NCBI GenBank assembly: GCA_001695595.3 | Contig: MBPM02000001.1 | Span: 434,001-498,000 of the forward strand | DNA: 64,000 nucleotides | Reading direction: 5' to 3' | DNA from: Plasmopara viticola | Taxonomy: Eukaryota; Oomycota; Peronosporomycetes; Peronosporales; Peronosporaceae | In this document: positions 11,656-23,468 of the stretch, piece by piece | Layout: each line of letters begins with the position of its first letter | Position numbering within the stretch: the first letter of the stretch is position 1 | The notes under the pieces: model-generated | Database searches by the model: none | What the model saw: the letters and a program-made list of their open reading frames with translations, nothing else | Told to the model about the DNA's origin: nothing | Position numbers and translations under genes: made by a program

Positions 11656-11759
11656 GTACCGGTATCTGCAACCCCCTTGATGACTACTTAAAAATTAGCA
11701 CTTATAAATATATTCACTTTTGCAATTTGCGAACTAGTGCCTAAGTAACATTTTCAATT
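11613..11759 (+). repeat. Copia 3' LTR
   Basis: Second copy of the 7410-7555 LTR, one base longer through an extra A in an A run. It is followed by the CACAC host duplication. The pol stop codon falls within it. Confidence 0.9.
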
Positions 11760-11764
11760 CACAC

Positions 11765-13739
11765 AAGCTCCGCAGAGAAAAAATTGTAATGCAATAACGA
11801 TATGGTTCATACGCCTCGCGCTGAGCATTTGCAAAAACTGGACCGTCGATGCCAAAGTATTCGACCTCGCTTTATAAGCAATTACAACAGGCTTGTTGCG
11901 TACAATTTTGAAGCCAGTTCGCTAATTTAGATTTGGCAGTATTTGGCTCGTTCTGACAGCTTCTTGTGTCCTCGGTTCTCATTAAGTTCTTCAGGCATGA
12001 AAATTGCTTCACCGGGCACAAGCGTTCGACCGGGAATCGAGCACAGAGTGTGTTTGGTATGCAGCGATAACAGTAATTACTTGCAAGTTTGTCGCTCAAT
12101 TGAGTGTGGCGTATGCAAGGTGCGTTAAAGGGTCCATTTAGACGAATCGACCTAATGGTACAAGCCGCAGGCTCTACTACTGAACTTGATTTTGCTGAAA
12201 AAGTCTCACTCTCTCTTTTTTTTGATGCCAGGTCTGAGAGGATAAAGTCCATCGACCATATTGTTTACCTCCAAAAAAAGGTGACCGACGCACGCTACGT
12301 GAGGATTTTCTACGAACGTCATTCGACGGCATAGAGCGATCGACTGGTTTATGCTAATATGCCGGTATTTGAACACTGTGAGCTTGGATTTGTCGCAAAA
12401 GGGTTGTCTGTTACAGACTTTGACAGTGTTGGGGGCCAGACAAAGAGACAACCTGGTGGAATGCATTCGTGTTGTGGAGTTTGTAAAGGAAGCCGCTAAT
12501 TAGCCCCCCCTTATGCGGTACCCCACTGATCTCTGATTGGCTGAAGCGAAAACCATGTTATGTAAGATTGCAGGGATCTGAGTCAACTTACCGCATCTGG
12601 TATCGCCCGATTGTACTACAAGTTGATTGTCTGCTCGTTCGTGCCAATCTTTATAATGTTAACCTGCTTCGTAAAACAATGATCTTCTGCAGCGAATTAT
12701 CAACTTTTATACGTGTAAATTTGCAAGTTTTTTTGCATTGCGAATTTTATGTAATATTATCGCTGAAGTTATTAACGTACTTTTAACGCTTTCGCTACAA
12801 CATAGCCTCCCGCAGATCCTTTCTTGACGGTATATATCTCTACACCGCAAAAACTCACACCTTAAATCAGTAAATCGCGAAAAGTGTACTCATCTTTCAG
12901 CAAGTAACACATACCAGTAGCAGCCACCAGATTGTATGTCAACATTCTGTAGGAATACCATCCCAGCAAAGTTTGCGAAGCTGGTTCAGATCAACAACTT
13001 TTTGCCAATAGTTGCTCAAATTGCATGTAGTGTCATTTTTTCGATGCATTACGTGGGGACAGACCTGACGCGATAGACCTCAATGATCATTTAATTACAT
13101 AAATGCCGTTCACATACGCAGCCGGTGAGATCGTTGTCCACACTGTCGGTAATTGGCCCGTACGCTTTCTTCACTGATCCCGGCAAATCTTGTGGCTTTT
13201 GTTGTGCCAAAACTTTGTTCTTTCCCCGTGGAAAGATGCCCGAAGCTCATAAGGAAAAGCTTTTCTGTACAGCGAGCAATCTTAGCATTTGCATCCGACA
13301 TTAAAGACGATGATCGCGCGATAGAATCTTTTCTGCGTCGACACGTTCACGAGTTTCAGGCTTTTTTTTACCGATCGTCTAGTTAAAGTGGTGTGGTGGA
13401 CACAAAGAAATATCGAGAAGGGGCCGGTAAGCGAAAAGGGGGGGGCTGGTTAGCGATTCCCCTTTGTTGAATGCAAAGTGAGTGTAGAAATAAAGACCTT
13501 AAATCGCAACTACTTTCTTCCAAAGAGCGATCGAATAACATTTTTATGGCTAATACTCCTTCTTGTCCTCCAAAATTGCCACGTAGACATCTTTGCGTGC
13601 TGTCTTTGGCTTGGTATTTCGTGGCCAAGCCATGGCTGACTGATCTCGCACCCTTGCTACATCACGCCAAGCGTGAGTTTTTATAAATTAAGTTGACAAA
13701 GGACGAACAACTTACGACGCGTCACGAGGAGGCTTCAAT
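11765..13739. other. Spacer between Copia and Gypsy relic
   Basis: No supported gene. A Cys-rich open stretch near 12030-12120 (CLVCSDNSNY, ECGVCK) followed by a possible donor GTGCGT looks exon-like, but I could not extend it in frame on either side. Confidence 0.4.
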
Positions 13740-13744
13740 CATGA

Positions 13745-13860
13745 TAATAAGCCAGTCAAATAGATTACTATCCGGGTGCAATAATCTTAAGTTCGTCTGA
13801 CCATGCGTCTATCCATGACGTGACTGTTGTGAGTCATGCATTTTGACAGATGAAATACGA
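13745..13860 (-). repeat. Probable 3' LTR remnant of Gypsy relic
   Basis: Shares an ordered series of matches with 19262-19395: TAAGCCA, GGTGCAAT, GTCCGTCTG/GTTCGTCTG, CTATCC(A/T)TGACGT, GAGTCATGCA and TTTGACRGRTGAA. The element reads on the minus strand, so this low-coordinate copy would be the 3' LTR. Divergence is heavy and the true ends are not resolvable by eye. Confidence 0.5.
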
Positions 13861-14349
13861 CGTTAATCTCAAGCTTGACTTCGCGTTAGCGATCTTCAAA
13901 TTTTTGCACCAAGTCCACCCGAAAAAGACATAATGCATCCCATGGTTCTCGAGTGCCTTCGTGCTTTGTTTTTACCTTTCCACTTGACAAGCCATTCGCG
14001 TCTACGTTACCTTTTGCGAAATGTTACTATCCACGATGTGCGTTATTTTTCCAGTCTCAATATAAGTTTGTTCACGATGCGCGTCATCTTACCAGTCTCG
14101 ATAATTATTGGTGTGACTTTTGACGCAAGTCTTTTATATATTGTATGGACTTGGCATATAAAATGCCAATAATTCCACATTAAATGTAGGATGTAGTTGT
14201 GACAAGTTCGCAGGAAAACTTAGTTTTGCAACATTGTCCTTAACCATCTTGATAACGCAATGTGAGCCATTCGTTTCGCAGCAATTATGGCAAGTTCTTT
14301 GTGTTTAGAGATTTAGATCTCTTCCTGCAAATTCAACCTTGCGTAGCTT

Positions 14350-15751
14350 CTAGTCGTAATACTGCTTCTGTTTCTCTTGGGCCGCGAGCAAGCTCTTTTG
14401 TGCAAATTCGACCAACTTCTTGCGCTCATTCACAAGTCTCTTGGCGATTTTGATCCATAAGGCCATCCATGTTGAGCTTAAAAACTTGTTTGCGCTATTA
14501 ATTCCCTGTGTTGATCGCAAATGGCGTTGACTTGGGCAAGGAATTGGCACGTATTGCATATGCATTATCAAAAAAGTTAGACTTGTTTGCTCAGTGATTG
14601 CCAAAATGCGAAGCCATACAGCGCAATGCGTCTTCCCAAACCAAATTTGACGCTCTTTCTATCCGTCGGTTTGATTTCAATAAGCCGCAAATTTACTCAA
14701 CTTGATTACCATGATTTATCAGCGATTTCCAAATTTGACATTGATTTTTAAACTTTGTCAATGATGAAGATTTAAGGCGATCCATGCATCCGTGCGACTT
14801 CACCTAACAATGATCCGACGACTTGTTTAGCATCAGCCTTGGTGTGATTTGATATCTACTTTACGCGCTTCGACGACTTGTCCACGACCGTCAAGGTAGC
14901 GTCGTAGCCATTCAAAGCCTGCAATCCAGTACAAAGCCTTTAAAACAAATGTCTTACATTTGTTTGAAATAAGGATCGGCATCAATTTCTTGATCTTCTC
15001 TAGACTGCCTAATTCTATCTCATATATGTCCCGCATGCAACAAAAGTACTCTTTAACGACTTTTTCTCATGTCAGTCGATAATACTATCGCACAACTTTG
15101 ATTTGCGTGCGCTGAGATTCAAAATGAGCAGTTATCTGTACGTCATGTTGCTCACTGATAGTGCTCGTGTGCACTTCGTCATTATTCGGTACACTGAACC
15201 GTTCGACGTTGTGATCCGTGAAAACATAAACAGATCTTCCATTTTAAAGACTTGGAGTTTTCTTTTGATTCATTGCCATGTCAAAACTTTCTCAAATTGG
15301 ATCCATTGCGTAGACTTCCTTCAGATTTTCTTTTGTCTTCGTATCATATGCGTGATGACGAGTACATATTCGATAGTGTGGAACTGAACCGTAATTAACT
15401 TCTAGTAAAATTACCGCATCTTGGTAGGAAAGCTCTTCCCCGAAAGTTCACGTCGTCGAGAATTACGTGAGCTACGGCTAGATGCAAGTCACATAACCAT
15501 GATGCCGTGCGATAGTGATGTCTTGATGTAACACCAATCTCAAATCACACATTGTAGCATTCATGCACAAATGGCGACAGAGTATTGCGCTCGCACCATG
15601 AACAGCCAGCTGGTATAAGGCACCTGCTTTTACGTGCTGCACATATCTCACATCGACATACAAACTTGTCTATATAGACACCAACTGACCCTGTGGCTCG
15701 AGCGGTTAGCCGTTCGACCCAGGACCGGGAGGTTCCTGGTTCGATACCCAT
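14350..15751 (-). pseudogene. Gypsy integrase remnant interrupted before a SINE
   Basis: Minus-strand fragments include a zinc-binding-like KFVCRCEICAARKSR (near 15620-15670), matching the YVxxCxxCQxxK part of Gypsy integrase, and a C-terminal part at 14350-14604 ending AQEKQKQYYD, matching the AQxRQKxYYDKxR tail. Many stops separate them and the DDE core is not recognisable. The SINE-B at 15685-16006 lies just upstream in element orientation. Confidence 0.6.
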
Positions 15752-16006
15752 AGGATCCGAATCAAGGCAGCCGGATATAGGTCACTAAAGTGGACGAGTC
15801 ATCACACCCGAGCGTGTGTGACTGCCCTATTGACTCGCGTCCGATTGAGTAATAAAAGGGTTGGGTGGGGGACGCCCCACTGTCCGGAAAAGCCCCATAG
15901 TGTAATGACGGGTACGGAACCCGGTTCCAATATGGGCCGGATTGCTACCAGCATCCCGCGATAGAGGCAGCTTAGTCCTAGCGCGTGGGTTCCGGTAGCT
16001 TAAATC
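15685..16006 (+). mobile_element. SINE-B copy 1 (tRNA-derived), nested in Gypsy relic
   Basis: The first ~60 bp form a tRNA-like head: A-box region GTGGCTCGAGCGGTTAGC and B box GGTTCGATACC, the internal RNA polymerase III promoter of tRNA-derived SINEs. A ~250-bp unrelated body follows. The unit is flanked by an exact 16-bp duplication, TCTATATAGACACCAA, at 15669-15684 and 16007-16022. This proves insertion into the Gypsy element after it was in place. A second copy is at 33065-33350. Confidence 0.85.
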
Positions 16007-16360
16007 TCTATATAGACACCAAAAGATCGACCATGGAAAATGTGTCGCCACTTTCACAGCGCCAACATGGTTGCGAGTACTTTTTTTTAGGCGGTGGCCA
16101 AATTGGCTCGTGTTACTCAAGTTTAGTCGAGTAGAATGGATGATCGTCTCCTCGAAAAGTGCTGACATGGCATTGCGCTGACAAAATATTCAGATGCGTT
16201 TGTGACGACCAGAAACCTGTTTAAAATCTGGTAATTTCAATACCGGAGCTTATTGCAAAGTCAACTTTAAGCTTAAATAGCATTCTCGTGTCTTTGAAGC
16301 CCGAAACCATCGACACCTTTCTTCGTTAACTTACTCAATGGTAATGCATGAGTAGCAGTA

Positions 16361-16847
16361 TCATAGAAAAACGTTGACAAAAACCTGTAAGTCCTTAAAA
16401 GCTAAGTAGCTCTTTTCTGGACTGTAGTGAGGCCATTCTTTCGATCGCGAGTGTTTTTTAAGTAACAGACAATTTGACACCTGATGCAATGTGTTCCAGA
16501 AAGTCAACAGACAGCAGTCCAAACAAGAACTTGTCACGATGAGCGTATAGACGTTGTTTGCTAAGAAGTTTACAAACTCGTCGCAGAAGGTTAATGAAAT
16601 CAGTCTGCGTCTAGAAGAAAGCGCAATATCATCCAAATATACGACGACAAATTCGAAGTTTTCAAACACGGATCGCGTAAGAAGTATTCAAATACCTGGC
16701 CTTCTGAGTCGATCCATAGGGTAAATTCGCACCGTCAATAAACCCCCTTTTTGTTTGTGGAAGGCTATATATTGTCGCAAATCGTTTTGCAACCAACATT
16801 TGATGATAGCTTTGATTCAAGTCGATTGTAGTGAAAGCTGAACACAC
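16361..16847 (-). pseudogene. Gypsy reverse transcriptase remnant
   Basis: On the minus strand, AFTTIDLNQSYHQM (16662-16847 frame) matches the FSKIDLxxGYHQI motif of RT, and VVVYLDDIALSSR (16361-16669 frame) carries the YLDD catalytic aspartates. The two are in adjacent, overlapping frames, so there is at least one frameshift between them. Confidence 0.75.
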
Positions 16848-17775
16848 TTCATCTTGTCAACAGATCATCGATGCGCGTAAGCAAAATCTGCGGAACCCAC
16901 GTCCGACTATTTACATAATGGTAATCAGTTACCCAGCAAATGAAAACTTACTAAACTTTTCCCGATCGTGGTGATGGCAGATTTTTCGGATATTTTCGAT
17001 ATCCACGGCAAATCCGACACTTCAAATGCGCAAGTTCCCCTCGATTAAATCTTCCACTGCATCTTATTTTATCTTTAACAAATGTATATTAGTTTGACCT
17101 TGGGGTCTGCCTCCTCCTTCAATTTCAGCAAACTTACTGAGCGCTCTGGAGGTAATATTTTGCTAGCACCGGTTAACAAAATTCCGGCACCTTTTTCGCA
17201 TGCACTGCACATATTTCCTTCTTGTACATCTCTTTGTAAAGTCCTTTCTTCATTTGTCGAGCAATTTCAACTCGTATACTAAATAATTTATTGTCGCATT
17301 GGCACCAGACATCTCTGTCGTATCCGTGTTTACTGGAAACAAGACCTCGTTTGTTCTTCATTCTACACTAAGCTGGAGCTCAGAGTGCCATGCTTTTTCT
17401 ATAATGACGTCACGCCTTTTACTCATTTTGTTCCACTCCATAATTTTGATCACTGAATACGTATCCTTCCATCGTCACATCCGCTTGCACCGTTCTTACT
17501 TTCTGATTACGCAGACTTCCGTCGAACGCCTTCGACTGCTCATTCCTCTAACCAGAACCTTCGTCGCAATTCCTGATTGAATCTAATTTACATTAGATTC
17601 GCTGTCGATGGGCACATTTGCTTGCTTCTGATTGGTTTCTGCTGACGTCCTGATCAGCCCACTGCATTATTCCTTAGACTCTTCTCCACGGTACACGTCG
17701 TCTCTTGGTCGAACAAAGTCATTGCGTCTTCGGACGTCTTTGGTTGCGTCCCGGCTCCACTCATCTTGCTGATCT

Positions 17776-17817
17776 ACATTGTTGCCATGAGTGCCCAGGC
17801 TTTATACACTTGAAGCA
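17776..17817 (-). pseudogene. Gypsy gag zinc-knuckle remnant
   Basis: Minus-strand translation gives CFKCIKPGHSWQQC, a perfect CX2CX4HX4C nucleocapsid knuckle, followed by RSAR and a stop. It sits upstream (in element orientation) of the RT remnant, as expected for gag. The rest of gag, toward about 18.9 kb, is too decayed to delimit. Confidence 0.65.
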
Positions 17818-19261
17818 CAACTTTCTCCTCCTGCACTCTTTCCTGCAAACATTGCCGAACTCCATAGGCTCACGATCTGCTTGCTAGCCGTAATAGCTTG
17901 ATATTGACTCTTTAAAAGTCCTCGCTTTACTTCGGCCTTGAAATCGGTCAGCGCGGTTATAATTTAGCGCTACATTAATTGCGTCACTCAATGTCCCAAA
18001 GCGTCAATACTGAACTTCTTTTCTGGTGCGTCGCCGCAAAGCTTGTTAAAAGTAGGTAATTCTGTCCATTTCAAACGTGTCCCGCACATGCACCATAAAC
18101 TAGCAATGTATCGAGATGTAATCTGCCGTATCACAGCAATCACGCTGCTGTAATGCATTGAGTTGATCTCGAAGGCGTTATTGCAAATCCGACTTTACAA
18201 AACAGAAACTCCTTAAAAAAGACCTCGTCGCGCTGCAAATCATTGCGCTGCAGTGCCGCGCATGTACTACCGAACGCTGCTGTAATCATATTCTCAAGCC
18301 AATTTTTTGAACTTCCACGCAACACCTTTCGCTACAAAATTTTGATTCACTTGCTTGTAGAACAACTGCACAGAGTTTTTGATATGACCGCTGTCTTCAA
18401 CATTTCAAACATAAAGTCCGTTTTTGGTTACTTTCTCTACATTCTGTCGAGCGTCTCTTGCTGCAGTGCCAGCACCGCGTACATTTGTCGCATGAGTTAC
18501 TCATTCGTGGTTGGTTCACGGTGCACCGAAACCGAAAGGCAAAAAAACAGCTGAACCAAAATTGTTTTTTGGTGATGGATCTATTAAAATTTCAAACTAT
18601 GTAACGAGACCCTTGGGATAGGATTCGCTAATTAAGCCCTCAACTTCGTTAAGAGCACTTTATATCTTGCTTGACACTTCTACAACGAACTTCTTCTGCT
18701 TCGACCCTTCCTTGCGTAAAATCTAAATGATACGCCGAGTCAGCTTGCGATTTCTTGCGAGATCCTTTGCTGCCTTTTCCTCTCTAATTTCACTACCAAG
18801 AATAAAACTTCACTCGCTTTACAGTCAAAATCTTCGTTTCCTCTTTTTCCCATGCACATGAGTCACATTCATTCCCTTCTGTTCCCCGGGGGTGCTACCC
18901 AGACGACAGAGTTAAATGGACAGAAGTGTGGGTGGGATTTAATGGTAGGACTTCGCTTTACCGCTGATGATAACGACAGTCACGGAGCACAAGGTCACTA
19001 CTTGCTATCAGCCCGAAAAGTGATTGTACTAGCTTTTAGACCCTTCCGATTTTCGGGGAACCACAAGTGAGGCCCACTGAGAGACTTTTTACGTCAACAA
19101 CAACGATGAAAGTGCGAAACAGGCTAAAAAAACAAAGACAGAAACCGGAGACCGAGCCGACGGCTGACTAATAAGTGTAACAAATTGTCGTTGAATCGGT
19201 AAATTTCATAGTGAGTATATTTTTAAGGTCCTTAGTTCGCAACTGCAAGCCAATCATGTAT

Positions 19262-19395
19262 CTAAGCCAATAATAATTACCTAACTTTCAGGTGCAATCA
19301 TCTCACCATCCAGGCCGAATCTCTTGAGTCCGTCTGTTCATGCACCTATCCTTGACGTCACAATTAAGAGTCATGCAATTTGACGGGTGAACTAT
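19262..19395 (-). repeat. Probable 5' LTR remnant of Gypsy relic
   Basis: Partner of the 13745-13860 segment, with the same ordered short matches. On the minus strand it precedes the gag remnant. Confidence 0.5.
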
Positions 19396-19430
19396 GGCCA
19401 TTTGCGGCTCGTTCAGCTTGTTGCACAATC

Positions 19431-20088
19431 TCCTGAGGAACGACACAAGTTGTAGCGGAATAGTCTAAATTATAGACAGTTTCGTAGACAAATTAGATTT
19501 ACATAATCCATTGTCTTTTGAACTTGGTAACCTGAACTCAATGTGTTGCAAATCTATCGTATCGGGCGACCCGAGCGATTTCCAAGAGTCATAATTAACC
19601 TTGTAGCAGATAAATGAAGGTATAATTGACAGCTCAAGTGGTCATTGTTTCATAACATGTGCGCTTTATTTGGAGGAGCTGCCAGAGGTTTCAAAACTAC
19701 TGATCCAAAGAACTCAAAGCTTTCTGATAATGAAATCCATTTTGAAGTGTAAAAATGCATCTTCCACTTTTGACGAGATTGTCTTGAGTCAACCTTAAAG
19801 TAGCGTATATTTTGCCTTACTGAAGAATCCGAAAATTGAGTTAAATATTCTTTCTTTAAATACTCGGATTTGGTGTTTAGAGATCTACACCAAAACATCC
19901 ATTAGGGAATATGACTCATTCCTAATACATTCAAAAGGGTATAATGCAGATAAGGTGCCTTGTATGTACCCGAACGTCGCGCTAAGGAAGGCTTTTACCC
20001 CAATGACGTATTCGCTGTACTTTTAACAAATATGTAGTCGAGTAGTAGCTCGGTGCAATTTTCGATGCGAGCGAGAATATCAAGACAA
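19431..20088. other. Spacer
   Basis: No supported feature. A minus-strand frame at 19650-19898 (82 codons) has no recognisable motif. Confidence 0.4.
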
Positions 20089-20099
20089 ACATAGCGGAG

Positions 20100-20430
20100 T
20101 TTTCGGAAAAGGTTGGGGTGACGCCCTCCTTCCAAGCGCGGGGGCTAAATGCTCGCGCGCTTCGGGTAGGTGCTCTCGGGCATCTGCAGGTCTCTAACGG
20201 GTCTCACTCTCGACGCGACGGTCTCCAGCACCAGGGCGCCACCTGGGCTCTTACCAAGTCAGAACTACACAAAATAATGGAAGACCCTCACGGCCTCGGT
20301 GCTGGCTGCACTGCCCGCCGAACGAGACTCGACGTATGCGGACACCACTCTATGCCGTGGACTAGCCAGACTGAGCCTAGCACGTGCATAACTTGGCAAC
20401 GCGATAACGTAATACATTACATTACATTAC
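20100..20430 (+). mobile_element. SINE-A copy 2
   Basis: Full-length copy from TTTTCGGAAAAGGTTGG to the ACATT pentamer tail. Flanks show an imperfect 11-bp duplication, ACATAGCGGAG (20089-20099) and ACATGGCTGAG (20429-20439), with two mismatches. It is closer to copy 3 than to copy 1 at the 5' end. Confidence 0.8.
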
Positions 20431-20439
20431 ATGGCTGAG

Positions 20440-21510
20440 CGTCCTATAGCCTTTGCGACATCACAAACCACTGCCAGAGAATTTCACTGAAAGTGCTGAC
20501 CGTTTTCGCTGTCATGCAATATATACGGACAGAAGCCGTCAGTCAGTCGATAGCTCCAAGCGTGTCAATACCCGAACAGGAATTTTAGACAACGTTTTTG
20601 TGTAAAACTAGCGTATTGGTTAGTTGCTCACTGTCGCCTTCACATACGCAAAACCAAAATTGTGGAGAGGTTAGCTTGTGCACTGTCAGGCTTTCCGTGC
20701 CCGTCTCAGATGGGATAGCCATTTTAAAATATTGGGAGAGCCCCTGCTTGACCGTCTCAGGTCCAGGCGCATCCAATTTCGAGCAGTAAGGTCATCTCTC
20801 GAAGTCAAAGGTTTAAAAGAGAGAGATGACGAGTCACAGAAGTCGATAAAAATTATTCTTAGTAAGTGTGGCGACGATCTGATCTGGACCAAAATCAACC
20901 GTGTAGTAGCTGTAGGCAATAAAATACTTGTAATATTTGGGACTAAAAATCGTACTAAGAGTCATCACCACACCGGCGACTTCGTGGCCGCATTTAAGCA
21001 AGCCCTCTGCACACGATAGTTTGAAGAATGATCCGGCTGACCCCTGCTCCAAATGTTTTTCTGGTCACCTCCTTGTAAAAGCACTACGACTTGATGTTCA
21101 TTACAATAGGCTCCTTTTACTCTTCTCTATCAAACTCTGTTTACGTAGTGCAAATAATTAAAATGAGCTCAAGGCGAAGCGACGAATTTTTTTGTTTGCG
21201 AATCCGCGCAAGCAGTTTTGTCAGCATGCAAAAGCAAGAAGCCCGTGCTTGCTACACTAAGCATCGACAGGTGGCGTGAAACGACATGTCAGCTAGAACG
21301 TTTGCTGATAGCATTTGATACTTTTGTCGATAAACACAGCAGTAAATTTGCCTCTCCATTTGCTATATAGTGAAGGAGGGTTGATCTAATGACGACATTA
21401 GCGAATGCGGTGAACCTTCGACAAAGCCATACCTATATTTCTTTCGCCAATTACCCAGTCCTGCACTCATCATCCATACCTAAACCCATCCATGGATTAT
21501 TTATACCCAT
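20440..21510. other. Spacer between two SINE-A copies
   Basis: No supported gene. A 113-codon plus-strand frame at 20678-21019 and its antisense partners show no family motif and no splice signals I would trust. Confidence 0.4.
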
Positions 21511-21513
21511 AAG

Positions 21514-21841
21514 ATTTTCGGAAAAGGTTGGGGTGACGCCCTCCTTCCAAGCGCGGGGGCTAAATGCTCGCGCGCTTCGGGCAGGTGCTCTCGGGCATCT
21601 GCAGGTCTCTAACGAGTCTCACCCTCGAGTCGACGGTCTCCAGCACTGGGCACCACCTGGGCTCTTACCAAGTCAGAGCTAAACGAAATAATGGAAGACC
21701 CTCACGACCTCGGTGCTGGCTGCACTGCCCGCCGAACGAGACCCGACGTATGCGGACACCACTCTATGGCGTTGACTATCCAGACTAAGCTTAGCACGTG
21801 CATAACTTGCAACGCGATAACGTAATACATTACATTACATT
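21514..21841 (+). mobile_element. SINE-A copy 3
   Basis: Full-length copy, same orientation as copy 2 and about 1.1 kb downstream of it. The tail is ACATTACATTACATTA. No clear flanking duplication can be read, apart from a possible CATAAG/CATTAAG pair. Confidence 0.75.
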
Positions 21842-22099
21842 AAGCTTTGGGTTGGAACGGGTGAGCGGGTCCATCAAAAGGGCCTTGGTAGAACAAAGTA
21901 AAAAGTGATGACTGCAGTTGGCGTCTTCTGCTCAACCGACATGCGTGCTCGCCAGAAGTAACATAAAAGATCTGATCTAGACCGCGCTTGATTTCGGGTC
22001 GCGTCAACCTTTCGCAATAATGACAATAATCTACGCCTGAACCTCGTCACGATACGGCACAATGTCGAGCGGTGCCGTGCCAATTCGGTCGTGTGGCAT

Positions 22100-22870
22100 T
22101 GTCGGTCGTTCTGAAGAAGGAGTTGGCGACAGGCCTCGATGTGGCGTGCATCCCTAACCAGAGGACGTAATCAGTCATGAGACGTCGTGCATGTCTACTA
22201 CATTGGCGATGCGTTCACCTCACGCTGATCTACGATGCAAATCACACCGCCATAATGGTCAAGACAGCGTTTATAAACGGCCTCAAGATGTTCGCCATCT
22301 CGCTGGATGTCTACGATATTGTGGTTTCAAACAGTGGATCGACCTGCTGCGGATCCGAGAACATTTTTTTTTCGTTTTCACTTGGTTGCACACATGGAGC
22401 GCAAAAAAATCATCTTGCATACTCTCCAAACAAGGCGATTAGAACGACCTATAATGGTAAGGGTCCGCCGTCTTACGGTCACAAGGTACAACGAACGTGC
22501 TATTTAAGTTAATTAAGCAGACAAAAAACTTGTCGAGATTTTCGAGAGGTCTTGCAAATTTAAATAATGTTACCCGCAGGAGCTGGCACCTCAATACGTG
22601 AACAATATCTCTAAAATGTCCGACGAGGTTATTGATCTGATTCAGCTGCTTTGGTAGAAGGACCAGCTGGTCAAAGCAAACAGCATCTCGCTGACGCTGC
22701 TCTAGGAGCTCGTCCTGTTCCTCGAATGGGCGATGCTGTCACTGGAGCGGTTCAAAATGCTAATGTTGCACATCAAGCACCTTGATCGTCTCTTACAGCG
22801 AATTCTCGAGCCGATTTGGCTGGAGAAGTTTTCCGTCTTGGACATACATGTCAAGGCGACGCTCCTATGA
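22100..22870 (+). pseudogene. Decayed protein-coding sequence, family unknown
   Basis: From 22574 to 22870 one frame has strong coding character (CTG, GAG, AAG, CTC and ATC codons) but three stops: TAG after LIQLLW, TAG after ISLTLL, and a final TGA after DIHVKATLL. Each is one C-to-T change from CAG or CGA. A good acceptor (CCCGCAG) precedes GAGCTGGCACCT near 22580, and an earlier open segment ends at a possible donor GTAAGG near 22460, so this was probably a spliced gene. Further decayed frames run back to about 22.1 kb. I do not recognise the product. Confidence 0.4.
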
Positions 22871-23468
22871 CCAAGCGCCGTCTTGTGCGAACGAGCATCG
22901 AGCCGAACTGGATTGATTCGAATAAAAAGCAGATCGAACGGACATAGCTCCCCACAAAAAGGTTCGCGTTGTCATTCACAATCATTTAAAATGGCATGAG
23001 CGATGACGAATCCGACGACAACGTCAGGTCGCTCATCGGAACGGGGTCACGCGGTTTTCCATCACGGCGTACGTTGCGCACTCTTTCCTGTGCGTTTCGG
23101 CTTCGAATGCGGGCAACAAATACAATAGCCTCAAGCCGCTGACCTGCTTTTTACGCTCGAATTGCGACAATTGTCATTGCAAGTGATTACTAAACGGTAC
23201 TTCCAGTCATGCTGATTTGCGTGATGGTTGCTGGACAATTGTGGATGGAGCTGGGTGGTCGTAGGAACGGGTGAGCGAAGGCCGTCCGCTCGCAGCGTGG
23301 CTTTCAAAGCAAAAATCGCTGCAAGGCTGCTGTTCACGGACAAACTGTTCAATATGAATTTATGTGGATACGCTGTGAGATTAGATCAACAAAGCGTGAT
23401 TTTCAACTGCTTAACGTTGGAATAGCCATTTAATCAGAAATGGATGTATCCATTTCTAGATGATCTAA
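22871..23468. other. Spacer downstream of mannosidase gene
   Basis: Contains the 3' flank of the minus-strand mannosidase gene. No gene is supported. Confidence 0.4.

Larger units (their letters stand above)
7410..11759 (+). mobile_element. Ty1/Copia LTR retrotransposon, complete but disabled
   Basis: Both LTRs, primer-binding site, polypurine tract and gag-pol are present in Copia order (gag, protease, integrase, reverse transcriptase, RNase H). Integrase before RT is diagnostic of Copia. The host duplication CACAC flanks it at 7405-7409 and 11760-11764. The LTRs differ by four substitutions and one 1-nt indel over ~146 bp, by my count, so the insertion is not fresh. The single gag-pol frame is broken at least five times: frameshifts near 7725, 8150, 8790 and about 9900, and a nonsense TAA at 9675-9677. 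It cannot make a full polyprotein, although the RT-RNase H frame remains open. Confidence 0.95.
13741..19430 (-). mobile_element. Decayed Ty3/Gypsy LTR retrotransposon
   Basis: Read on the minus strand, the order is gag zinc knuckle (about 17.8 kb), reverse transcriptase (16.4-16.8 kb) and integrase (15.7-14.35 kb), the Gypsy order with integrase after RT. All parts are full of stops and frameshifts. Diverged LTR-like segments sit near 13745-13860 and 19262-19395, which suggests a ~5.7-kb element; the outer ends are approximate. A SINE-B lies in the integrase region. Confidence 0.75.

Noticed and set aside
11943..12340. Cys-rich two-exon gene beside the Copia element
   Set aside because: Cys spacing and a GTGCGT donor are suggestive, but no acceptor gives a frame that stays open with coding character.
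15685..15760. Functional tRNA gene
   Set aside because: A and B boxes are present but no acceptor stem closes the cloverleaf, and the sequence continues as the body of a duplicated SINE with a 16-bp target duplication.
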